A stretch of DNA of 64,000 nucleotides from Natrinema halophilum (lineage in GTDB: Archaea > Halobacteriota > Halobacteria > Halobacteriales > Natrialbaceae): positions 2,480,001 through 2,544,000 of the forward strand of contig NZ_CP058601.1 in assembly GCF_013402815.2 (NCBI RefSeq), read 5' to 3'. Position 1 is the stretch's first letter. Every line of letters begins with the position of its first letter. Positions 45,756-53,502 of the stretch are shown one piece after another. The position numbers were made by a program, and so were the translations under genes. The notes beneath the pieces were generated by a model, which was given only the letters and a program-made list of their open reading frames with translations, was not told the DNA's origin and searched no databases.

Positions 45756-45816
45756 GTCCACGGAGAGATATATTTCAGGCATCTTATACTATATCAGGTA
45801 TCCCACGATAAACCGG
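45756..45816 (-). promoter_or_regulatory. Shared ~60-bp promoter/operator element (copy B)
   Basis: On the minus strand it reads GATACCTGATATAGTATAAG, then ATGCCTGAAATATATCTCTC. The element matches copy A at 42511-42570 closely. The core TAGTATAAGA is a good TATA candidate. The dsbA-like ATG follows 14 bases after the element. Direct repeats of CCTGA, 20 bases apart, flank the TATA-like core. Confidence 0.78.
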
Positions 45817-45950
45817 GAAGTGAGTGTCGGTCCCGGTAACTGACTGCCCGGTGATTCCATTGTGAGAGGAGAAGCGAGGTGACTTCAGGACAGTGAGACG
45901 CACGTATCGGCTCGCACGAGCAGCGACGGAGCAACGTGCTCCGATCCAAA

Positions 45951-45960
45951 CTTATAAACC
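45951..45960 (+). promoter_or_regulatory. TATA box for the hydrolase gene at 46013
   Basis: The run CTTATAAACC is a strong archaeal TATA box. It would place transcription start near 45980, giving a leader of about 30 bases. Confidence 0.55.
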
Positions 45961-46012
45961 ACCGTATTGGTCCGGCGTTACTCACTCGCCAGTCGACGAG
46001 TAATTCAAACCG

Positions 46013-46906
46013 ATGGCAACGCCGACACCCAACTCGACGCAACGACGACTCGAACAGGACGGCAGTCAGACCACGTCCGTCCCGGTTGGCGATGATCGAC
46101 AGCTCGCATACGCCGAATACGGGTGTTCGGACGGTGTTCCAGTCGTATTTCTTCACGGAACGCCTGGCTCTCGTCGATTGGGAGCACTATTCGAGACGGC
46201 GGCGCGAGAACGCGGCATTCGGTTGCTCGCACCCGACCGGCCCGGATACGGTCGTTCCTCACCGTGGCCGACTCACTCGGTACACGATATCGGTCAGGTC
46301 GTCGATACTGTGCTAGACGATGCGGGCGTATCGACCGCTGGTCTCATCGCATTTTCCGGCGGTGGCCCGTACGCACTTGCGGCAGCGGCGACACACACTG
46401 ATCGAATCGGCCGAGTCGACGTCATCGCCGGAGCGACACCACCCGACGATAGGGAAAAGACGCCCGCGACACAACGGCTTCTCGCCGGATTGGCAACGAA
46501 CACGCCACTCGTCCTTCGTGGGCTCTTCCGCGGACAGGCGTGGATCGCCACTCATCTTCCCCCGTCGTTCATCGTCGCGCAGTACACTGCAGAAAACACC
46601 GTCGAGTCGATACCCGACGCTGCCGCGGAGGTCGTCAAGGAGGACTTCCTCGAGGCGTTCGCTCGGTACCGCCGCGGCGCGGTGACCGAGTTTCACAACG
46701 CGACGACAAACTGGGACGTCAGCTTCGACGACATCGATACAGAGGTGTGTCTGTGGCACGGCGAGAACGATACGAACGTGCCGATCTCCGCCGTTCGACG
46801 TCTCAGAGCGAAGATACCGACAGCCGAATTGCGCGTTCTCGACGACGCCGATCATCTTCAGACACTCCTCCGATGTATTCCCGACGTGCTGGCGGAACAC
46901 CGATAA
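46013..46906 (+). CDS. Alpha/beta hydrolase
   Basis: This 297-residue alpha/beta-fold hydrolase has an oxyanion segment VVFLHGTPGSRR, DRPGYGRSS, a nucleophile elbow AFSGGGPYALA (Ser near residue 116), an acid in WHGENDTNVP and a His in DADHLQTLL, so the triad is complete. The class contains esterases, haloperoxidases and epoxide or proline-iminopeptidase-like enzymes; the substrate is not readable. A TATA box upstream supports independent transcription. Confidence 0.9.
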   Translation: MATPTPNSTQRRLEQDGSQTTSVPVGDDRQLAYAEYGCSDGVPVVFLHGTPGSRRLGALFETAARERGIRLLAPDRPGYGRSSPWPTHSVHDIGQVVDTVLDDAGVSTAGLIAFSGGGPYALAAAATHTDRIGRVDVIAGATPPDDREKTPATQRLLAGLATNTPLVLRGLFRGQAWIATHLPPSFIVAQYTAENTVESIPDAAAEVVKEDFLEAFARYRRGAVTEFHNATTNWDVSFDDIDTEVCLWHGENDTNVPISAVRRLRAKIPTAELRVLDDADHLQTLLRCIPDVLAEHR

Positions 46907-47212
46907 TTCCCCCAGGCCGCCACAGACAAATGCTGGGGAACGCCGAATTGGTGCGTCATCGTCGACCGCCTCAGAACCGAACTGACGACCGGTCTCCGCC
47001 AGTTCCATCGGGAACGACACGATGGGCCCCCGTGGCGCGTCACATGGAATATCCCGAATCGATCGTGGATAGCGTCTGTTGATCGGGAGCAAGGGGTTCG
47101 TGGCTCATTTCGGAGATCGTTTCCACTTGTCTCGTCACGTTGGCCGTCGAATCGGCCAGAAGGGATCACGGTGATTGATATGCAGATCGGACGAACGTCC
47201 GGAAACGGCGGC
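46907..47212. other. 306-bp intergenic region, nothing recognised
   Basis: Open frames here lack acidic composition and family features. The region contains no clear repeat, tRNA or mobile-element end. Confidence 0.5.
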
Positions 47213-47857
47213 ATGAAACGCGTTCAGTTCTCGATCACCTATCCAGACCAGTTCGTACACCCGCTCCACCAGCAGATCATGCGGGGGACGTCGATCACAC
47301 GGGCCGAGTTGTTGATGTGGAGTCCAACGGCAGACGCGACGGCGTTGTTCTGGTGTGACGGCGATCGCACAGCGACCGAGTCGGCGATTGCGGGTATCGA
47401 TTCCATCCTCCGCAGCAGTTTCGTCGAGGACTCCGACGGCACCTATACTTTCCTCCAGCAAGACGACTACGAATTTTCGCCGACGGTACTGGATACGATC
47501 GCCGAGTCGCAGGTGATCTTTCTCCCGCCAGTCGTCTTCTTCGACACGGGGACGGTACAATTCGAGGCGGTCGGCGAAGCGACGTCCCTCAGCACGTTTC
47601 ACGAGGAACTCTCCACCCTCGGAGACCTCACGATCGAACACGTCCACGACTTCGAACGGACACATTCCCCATCACACCTTACCGCCCGGCAACGAGCAGC
47701 CCTGGAAGCGGCGGTCTCCGTCGGCTATTACGAAGTGCCTCGAGACGGGACGGTCGCTGACGTCGCATCCGTACTCGACTGCTCGACGAGTACAGCGGGG
47801 GAACTGATACGAAAAGCCGAGGCAGCAGTTATCAGAAACTACACCGAGACGCGGTAA
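47213..47857 (+). CDS. HTH_10 (Bat-type) transcriptional regulator
   Basis: This 214-residue protein has a beta-rich sensor-like N-terminal part (MKRVQFSITYPDQFVHPLHQ onward). The C-terminal HTH_10 module opens LTARQRAALEAAVSVGYYEV and continues VADVASVLDCSTSTAGELIR. It is a probable transcription regulator of unknown target. ATG at 47213 is the family-like start; an upstream in-frame start adds a short leader. It is the last gene before the 45-bp repeats and the BREX locus, read towards them. Confidence 0.88.
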   Translation: MKRVQFSITYPDQFVHPLHQQIMRGTSITRAELLMWSPTADATALFWCDGDRTATESAIAGIDSILRSSFVEDSDGTYTFLQQDDYEFSPTVLDTIAESQVIFLPPVVFFDTGTVQFEAVGEATSLSTFHEELSTLGDLTIEHVHDFERTHSPSHLTARQRAALEAAVSVGYYEVPRDGTVADVASVLDCSTSTAGELIRKAEAAVIRNYTETR

Positions 47858-48015
47858 TATATCGGCAACTGTTCGGTCCGCATTCATCATCCGTGTTGAG
47901 GGGTTTTGCTACCTCACATCGGGAGTTGCCGCTGCTGGCCGCCCGCCCAAACGCGAAGTGGGACCGCCACTCGAGACGCGGCGCACCCCTCGTTTCGGCT
48001 ATCGACCGATCGATA

Positions 48016-48194
48016 GAGGCGATACGAGTCCAGCCACACGTGGACAAGTACCGATCGGTAGAGGCGATACGAGTCCAGCCACACGTGGACAAGTACCGAT
48101 CGGTAGAGGCGATACGAGTCCAGCCACACGTGGACAAGTACCGATCGGTAGAGGCGATACGAGTCCAGCCACACGTGGACAAGTACCGATCGGA
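48016..48194. repeat. Four tandem copies of a 45-bp unit at the edge of the BREX locus
   Basis: Identical 45-bp units begin GAGGCGATACGAGTCCAGCC at 48016, 48061, 48106 and 48151. They contain CACACGTGGAC and end in a GATCGGTA stretch. The last copy loses its final bases, and the sequence before the first has GATCGATA. Because 45 is divisible by three, both strands appear open through the repeat, but the predicted peptides are low-complexity artefacts. The surrounding 47858-48256 holds no supported gene. Confidence 0.93.
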
Positions 48195-48256
48195 CGAACG
48201 TAACGCAGCGGGCCTCGGCTTGTGGGAAGCCCTCGGCGGTTACGCTGGGGAGGAGG

Positions 48257-50284
48257 TCACGCCAGCTCTATCGCCTTCCGCGCTGCATCGAGTGGATCAG
48301 TGTAGAACACGAGCTGAAGTTGATCGAGAAGTTCGTCGGGTATCTTCGCCAGGTCCTCTTTGTTCGTAGCGGGCAACAACACCGTCTTTGACCCCGAATC
48401 GGCGGCCAATTGGAGCGTCTCGACCAACGAACTCACAGCCACCAGTTCGCCCATGAGACTCATCGCACCCAATACGACGGCTTGGGACCTGACGGGACGA
48501 CCGAGAATACCAGAGACGATCCCTACGAGGAGTCCAACGCTCGTTTCACCGCCCGCATTCGCATCAGCGGGATTGAGCACCTGGACGTTGATGTCGTAGT
48601 CGTCCAAAGTCTCATCGCGGCGAAGCTCTCGCATGTTCGCCCGGAGGTAGTCGCAGGCGGTCTCGAACGCCTCTTTCATCTCTTTCCCCGGCGTGCCCGA
48701 GATGTTCGTCTTGCCAGAGCCGGGCAGCGCCTGGGTTTCGATTCGGAACGGAGCGTGACGACCGTCGCTCTCCCCGATCGTGTAGACCGTTCCTGCTTGC
48801 TGTGTGCCCGGCGGAATAAGTGCCTCATCGGCTTCCTCCGGAACTGGAACATATCGTTCTTCTTTCGTTTCTACGTCCAGATACGAAAACTCGACGGCAC
48901 GATACTCCATCCCACCCATCCGTTTTAATTGTTCTTTGACGCGACGGCGCCCCTCCATGGCGAATTCGAGGTATTCCCGGAGCTCTTCTTTCGTGTAGTC
49001 TCCGTGCGGGTGGAGTAATTTGAGCAGTCCAGATACCGTCTTCCGGACGGCTTTTTCATCTCGTTGGTTCAGGTGGTCTCCGAATGCGAACTCTTCGTGT
49101 ATCGCATCGCCGTACGATTCCTTCCGCAGTTCGCGGACGAACTCGGCAAAATAATCGACGATGAATCCGAACTGATCACCAAAGAACTCGGAACGCATCT
49201 TCGGTACTTCCCAGCCCGGGAGGTAATAATGGAAGCGGTCGATCAGCGCGAGGTCCTGCATATCTTCCGGGAACGGTTCGAAAAGGTGGGAACTTTTGAG
49301 AACGCCTTCGACATCCAGATCGATGTTTCCGACGTAAACCATCGAGGCCCGGGCCGTCAGCTCTTCAGTCCCCCGTGAAAAGCTTCCGGACTCCATATAG
49401 TCTTTGAGCATCTGGACCGCTTCTGAGTCACTGAACTGGAGTCCGCCGACTTCGTCGAATGCGACGACATCCCATCGGCCGACGAGTCCAATTCGTCCCG
49501 TGTTGAGGTTCAAGAAGAGCTTCGCAACGGTGGTTTTTCCGCCCGAAATGAGGATCGAATGTGGGCTGATCTCTCGGTACAGATAGCTCTTCCCTGTTCC
49601 ACGCGGACCCAACTCGACGTAATTGTAGTTAGATTCAACGAGCGGGAGACAGCGGGTCAGGAAGAGCAGTTTCTCGCGGTCGCTAAATGCGGAGGGATCG
49701 TAGCCGACGCTCTGAAGGAGGAGGTTCATCCACTCGTTTCTGGTGAAGTTCCGTCGACGCTCCTTTAGTTGCTCGAGGTCGAGGTTCGACACCTGAATCG
49801 GTTTGAACGAGTCGATGCCGAACAGACTCTTGGGTCCGTTCGCGTTGTCCGGACGGTATTCCAGATCGATGATGGCCCAGACGCCGCCACCCAGGAGTTT
49901 TGGATGGTTGCTAACGAGGTGTTCGTGTATCTCGACGTCGTTCAAACCGAGGTTGACGAACGAGCCGATGTAGGCGTCCTGTTGCTCGTCGAGTTTGACG
50001 GTTACTTTGTCGATGACGCGGTATCGACCTCGCTCGCGTACTTCGCTTTTGACGTACTCGGCTTCGTCGGGGCGGACGTAGTGCTTCGATAGAATTTGTT
50101 TGACCTTCTCGAGTCCCTCTTCGAGCGATTCCTCATCGTCCGTGGCGCAATACTGTCCGATGAGGTATTCGAGAACATACGTGGGGACGTTCACTCCGGA
50201 CTTGATATCTTGGACGAGATCCTTCCGGACGACACGGCCGGGAAAGACGTCGAGAGCTTTCTGATCGACGTCCGCAGTTGTCAT
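48257..50284 (-). CDS. brxL: BREX Lon-like AAA+ protein BrxL
   Basis: The product has 675 residues. Walker A is GPRGTGKS (226-233) and Walker B is WDVVAFDEVGG (271-281). The C-terminal Lon-protease-like domain has GGETSVGLLVGIV near residue 578. BrxL is a signature component of type 1 BREX and is needed for phage restriction. The Lon catalytic Ser appears conserved (Ser582), but the Lys position seems to be Val (SSLVETL, about 618-624), so peptidase activity is doubtful. It has its own upstream region and is separated from pglZ by a gene on the other strand. Confidence 0.93.
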   Translation of the reverse strand: MTTADVDQKALDVFPGRVVRKDLVQDIKSGVNVPTYVLEYLIGQYCATDDEESLEEGLEKVKQILSKHYVRPDEAEYVKSEVRERGRYRVIDKVTVKLDEQQDAYIGSFVNLGLNDVEIHEHLVSNHPKLLGGGVWAIIDLEYRPDNANGPKSLFGIDSFKPIQVSNLDLEQLKERRRNFTRNEWMNLLLQSVGYDPSAFSDREKLLFLTRCLPLVESNYNYVELGPRGTGKSYLYREISPHSILISGGKTTVAKLFLNLNTGRIGLVGRWDVVAFDEVGGLQFSDSEAVQMLKDYMESGSFSRGTEELTARASMVYVGNIDLDVEGVLKSSHLFEPFPEDMQDLALIDRFHYYLPGWEVPKMRSEFFGDQFGFIVDYFAEFVRELRKESYGDAIHEEFAFGDHLNQRDEKAVRKTVSGLLKLLHPHGDYTKEELREYLEFAMEGRRRVKEQLKRMGGMEYRAVEFSYLDVETKEERYVPVPEEADEALIPPGTQQAGTVYTIGESDGRHAPFRIETQALPGSGKTNISGTPGKEMKEAFETACDYLRANMRELRRDETLDDYDINVQVLNPADANAGGETSVGLLVGIVSGILGRPVRSQAVVLGAMSLMGELVAVSSLVETLQLAADSGSKTVLLPATNKEDLAKIPDELLDQLQLVFYTDPLDAARKAIELA

Positions 50285-50377
50285 TGTGTACCGAAAGTGT
50301 AGCAGGGGGCATATTGGTGTCGGTCAAACCATTCTTGAAGATTGCTTTATTAGGCCGGCGACAGTAACCCATCGCTG

Positions 50378-50680
50378 ATGGGAAAGTCTGATTTTACAAA
50401 CGCAGATGCAAAAGAGACGTTCGACGAGCTATCAGATAATTTTGATTTATTGATGGGTGCGAAGACTGGAAAACTCGACACGCCAGTCAGTATCGAGACG
50501 ACTTTCAGTGGTTCTCTCGCGGAGGCAACTGGTTCAGCACGCCACGTTTGTGATTTCATTGCAGAAGCGGAAAACGGATACGAGGCTACCGAAGAACACC
50601 TCGAGGAAGCGACACCACTGCCTTCGGGCGACGAACGACATCGCTTTCGAATCACGGTTACGTCCCCGGGGAATTCGTAG
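50378..50680 (+). CDS. 100-residue protein of unknown function between brxL and pglZ
   Basis: The product has 100 residues and starts MGKSDFTNADAKETFDELSD. The fold appears helical with some strands, and there are two acidic patches (CDFIAEAENGYEATEEHLEE). It is divergent from brxL (93-base gap) and convergent with pglZ. A TATA-like CTTTATTAGG about 30 bases upstream gives it its own leaderless promoter. I recognise no family. Position suggests a BREX-associated accessory, regulator or immunity-type factor, but this is inference only. Confidence 0.72.
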   Translation: MGKSDFTNADAKETFDELSDNFDLLMGAKTGKLDTPVSIETTFSGSLAEATGSARHVCDFIAEAENGYEATEEHLEEATPLPSGDERHRFRITVTSPGNS

Positions 50681-50849
50681 CTATCGGGCGTCGTGAGTAC
50701 GAACGGATTCTACTGAATCGCCAATACGCAATAGCGGCATTCTTCGGGGGAAACTAGTGTGGTCTCAGCCAGAAGACGGCTAATTCGACGTTCACGACCA
50801 CGGATTGAGTCGAAAACCATGCGAGCTCGGCTTCGAATTCGCAGAAAAT

Positions 50850-53276
50850 TCAGACGTCAAATCCCATATCGTCGTCACCGAAGAGCAGATCGAGTTCGAC
50901 AGTTTTCCGTGTGATCGTTTCTCGGGTATCAGTGTCGATGACTTCAAACTGAGCTGAACGTTCTCCGGAAATCGCACCCTGTTTGAGTCTTACCCGTCCT
51001 CTATTGGCTCCAGGCGATATTTCTATCGAAACAGGGTCCGCAACTGGCTCGTCGTCGATGTTCGCACGGACCTCTAGGGTCGGTGCTGAGTCGAATGCCA
51101 CTTGCCCGCTTTTGGCCTCGATCTCGACAGGAAGTATCGAGTTCGTAATCGGGTCGGGAATCGAGACGTCGTAACTGATTGATGCACTTTTCTCGATTTC
51201 GCCTGTGGTCACCGTCAGACACGGGACGAGGAGCTCCTGGAGCGAAATCCCTCCGTGGAAATACCGCATATTACCGCCTTGAGCCTTGAAACACGCGACG
51301 CTTCGGGGGAACAGTAGCCGGAGTTCGGGAGCGTTGATGTCGAGGTCGGACAGCGCCTGGTGGTCGATCTCGATGAATTCATCCGTATCGACGAGTGGGG
51401 CATCGCCATCGGCAACCGCAAACCGTCGTTTGACGACGGGAGCGATGTCGGGGGCTTCGACCTTTAGGTCATCTGACAACCGGTCCGTATAGAGGAATCC
51501 GTGATCGCTCGTGATGACGAACCGGGTGTATCCTGCTTGCTTCAGTCGCTGGACTGTTCGCTCGACATCGTCGACGTGGGAGGCAACCTGGCTAAAGGCG
51601 GCGTCGTCGTCGAGGCTTTCGCCGAGCTTGTCTATCGTTCCAGAGTAGACGATACGAGGAATGGGGTCCGACTCAGTCAGGTCCTCCAACGGGATATTGC
51701 TCACCTCGTCCATGTCACCCACTTCGAAGCCGGCGGCACCGAGTCGTTCGTCGCGGTCTGTTTTCCCGGCCATCACCTCACCGCCACTGGTTACGACGAG
51801 GTCGTCGTTTTCGAGTGAGAGCCCCAGTTCGCCAGGGAGATGTGCAGCCATCCCAACCTCGGTGATGGAGGGCAACGCCGCGCTGACCGCACGTAGGTCC
51901 TGCTCGAAGTCAGTTCGTCGACCGAGATTTCGTTTGATTGCCTCCGCGAGCTCGTAGCGGAGCCCGTCACAGACGATGATCGCAGTGCCGCGTTCGAGGT
52001 CCGCAAATTCCTCGTAGAACGAAGTCGCCGGCATCCCGAGGGTCGGATCGTCACTCAGAACGTCCGCGAGCGGGCGGTTGATTCCCTGGAGAAAGGACAT
52101 ATACTGTTGGGTGACCCGTTGTTTCACCGTGGTTTCGCTCGGATAGGGGACCGTGGCTTTCCGAGTAGCGTTGATGTAGCGTCGATAGGCCGCGTCGACC
52201 TGCCACCAGCCGCCATCACTCGTGTACCGCTGGGCCAGTTCCGCCGACGAGAGCGTCGTGGCTTCGTCGGCGTCGATGGTTCCGATCTGCTGGAGAGTTT
52301 CGACCGCCAGAACGGGAACCGACCAATCGACGAGGTCCTCGTTGCTCCAGAAGCTATCCTGTCGTTCCGTGACTGTTCGTTGGAGGTCCGCCGCGATATC
52401 GGGGAGATCGGCGTACGTCTCTTCAGCGAGGCGTTCCATCACGAGCTGAATGAGACCCACGTCCACGCCCTTGAACGCCGTGGCGTCCCAGTGAATCCGG
52501 TCAGAATCGATTACGGCCGCAGCGAGGTCGTAGTCCGCTTCGATCGTTCGTGCGTAGCGCGTGAACTCGGCAGGGGCATATTGCTGCCACTCATCGCAAA
52601 ACGCCGCCACAGCCTGGGTATCGTCCGCTGCGAGTTCGTCGTACCGGGTCGTCGGTGCTCGGTTTGCCACCTCACCGAAGAGGATCTGTGTCGCGAGTTC
52701 TTTCGGGTCGAGTCCGGCGTCAATCCCATACTCTTCACGTAACTGTGCGTCCCATGCATCGGCCATCGCATTGTCCTCGATCCGCTCACGATATGCTTCG
52801 GGAGCAGCGAGATAGGTTCGAACCCAGTCGTCGGTCGCAGGCCCGGCAGTATCGAAGAGAACACAGAAGAACGCAAGTCGCTGATACTCGCGGTTCTGTC
52901 CCCAGTCCTCGTACGCGTCGGGGATCTCTTCGTCGTGTTCGACGAGAAACTGAGTTACCGGCGTGTCGTCGATATTCTGGCCGACGCGATACTGGTGACC
53001 GAGTGCGTGAACGTCACGGAACCACTCGGCGTCGTTCCGAGATTCGGGGATGTAAAATAGCCAGTTCTTCGAGTAGTTCGGGTCCTCATCACGGAGTCGG
53101 CGTTTCAACTCGAGGTAACTGCCGTCGTAGCGTGCGAGTATAACATCATCGAGTGCTCCGTCGACTTCGTCGAGGACGCCCGTGTACTTCTCCTGGGCGT
53201 CGTACCACACCCAGATCGGGTGTCGGTCGAATTTCTGCCGAAGTTCCGTAACGATGCTATCCGCAAGATCTCCCAT
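50850..53276 (-). CDS. pglZ: BREX phosphatase-like protein PglZ
   Basis: This 808-residue protein belongs to the PglZ/alkaline-phosphatase-like superfamily. Metal-site motifs are AIIVCDGLRYE (Asp437) and FVITSDHGFLYTDRL (DHG 591-593). The N-terminal about 400 residues are helical, as in the family. It is a core BREX component. ATG at 53276 (MGDLADSIVTELRQKF) matches family starts and overlaps the TAA of a 47-codon ORF (TAATG). A longer in-frame extension to 53438 is rejected because it reads the small ORF out of frame. Confidence 0.94.
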   Translation of the reverse strand: MGDLADSIVTELRQKFDRHPIWVWYDAQEKYTGVLDEVDGALDDVILARYDGSYLELKRRLRDEDPNYSKNWLFYIPESRNDAEWFRDVHALGHQYRVGQNIDDTPVTQFLVEHDEEIPDAYEDWGQNREYQRLAFFCVLFDTAGPATDDWVRTYLAAPEAYRERIEDNAMADAWDAQLREEYGIDAGLDPKELATQILFGEVANRAPTTRYDELAADDTQAVAAFCDEWQQYAPAEFTRYARTIEADYDLAAAVIDSDRIHWDATAFKGVDVGLIQLVMERLAEETYADLPDIAADLQRTVTERQDSFWSNEDLVDWSVPVLAVETLQQIGTIDADEATTLSSAELAQRYTSDGGWWQVDAAYRRYINATRKATVPYPSETTVKQRVTQQYMSFLQGINRPLADVLSDDPTLGMPATSFYEEFADLERGTAIIVCDGLRYELAEAIKRNLGRRTDFEQDLRAVSAALPSITEVGMAAHLPGELGLSLENDDLVVTSGGEVMAGKTDRDERLGAAGFEVGDMDEVSNIPLEDLTESDPIPRIVYSGTIDKLGESLDDDAAFSQVASHVDDVERTVQRLKQAGYTRFVITSDHGFLYTDRLSDDLKVEAPDIAPVVKRRFAVADGDAPLVDTDEFIEIDHQALSDLDINAPELRLLFPRSVACFKAQGGNMRYFHGGISLQELLVPCLTVTTGEIEKSASISYDVSIPDPITNSILPVEIEAKSGQVAFDSAPTLEVRANIDDEPVADPVSIEISPGANRGRVRLKQGAISGERSAQFEVIDTDTRETITRKTVELDLLFGDDDMGFDV

Positions 53277-53419
53277 TAAAACCCCTTTTTTATGATAGGC
53301 TGAAGGTTGTTTCGGGTGAGCCCCGATCCGTCCGTCGCTTGCAATTCGCTTTCGAATTGTACCAGAGCACCCTCTTCTTCCACGTCGCCGGTCACAGTGG
53401 CAGTCTCGAATATCTGCAT
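53276..53419 (-). CDS. 47-residue small ORF coupled to pglZ
   Basis: The ORF starts ATG at 53419 (MQIFETATVTGDVEEEGALV), encodes 47 residues and ends ...NLQPIIKKGF. Its TAA overlaps the pglZ ATG by one base (TAATG), so ribosomes can re-initiate. It begins 83 bases after the pglX stop. The sequence is acidic with a hydrophobic strand pattern (MQIFETATV, GALVQFE). No family recognised. It is either a small BREX protein or a coupling leader. Confidence 0.6.
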   Translation of the reverse strand: MQIFETATVTGDVEEEGALVQFESELQATDGSGLTRNNLQPIIKKGF

Positions 53420-53502
53420 AGATTACTGTCTGTCCCAAATCAGTCGTCCTTGCTGAATGATTATTTCTGGAACAGGAAGTTCGAACACGGACCGACGCGG
53501 CC

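Noticed and set aside
48016-48194. Possible CRISPR array
   Set aside because: The units are contiguous with no unique spacers, and no cas genes are present.
47893-48369. Open frame of 158 codons running through the 45-bp tandem repeats into brxL
   Set aside because: It is open only because 45 is divisible by three. It is also open on the other strand, overlaps the end of brxL and encodes a repeated low-complexity peptide.
53277-53438. N-terminal extension of PglZ by 54 residues
   Set aside because: The extension is Arg/Cys-rich and reads the 47-codon ORF out of frame; the internal ATG at 53276 gives the family-like start.
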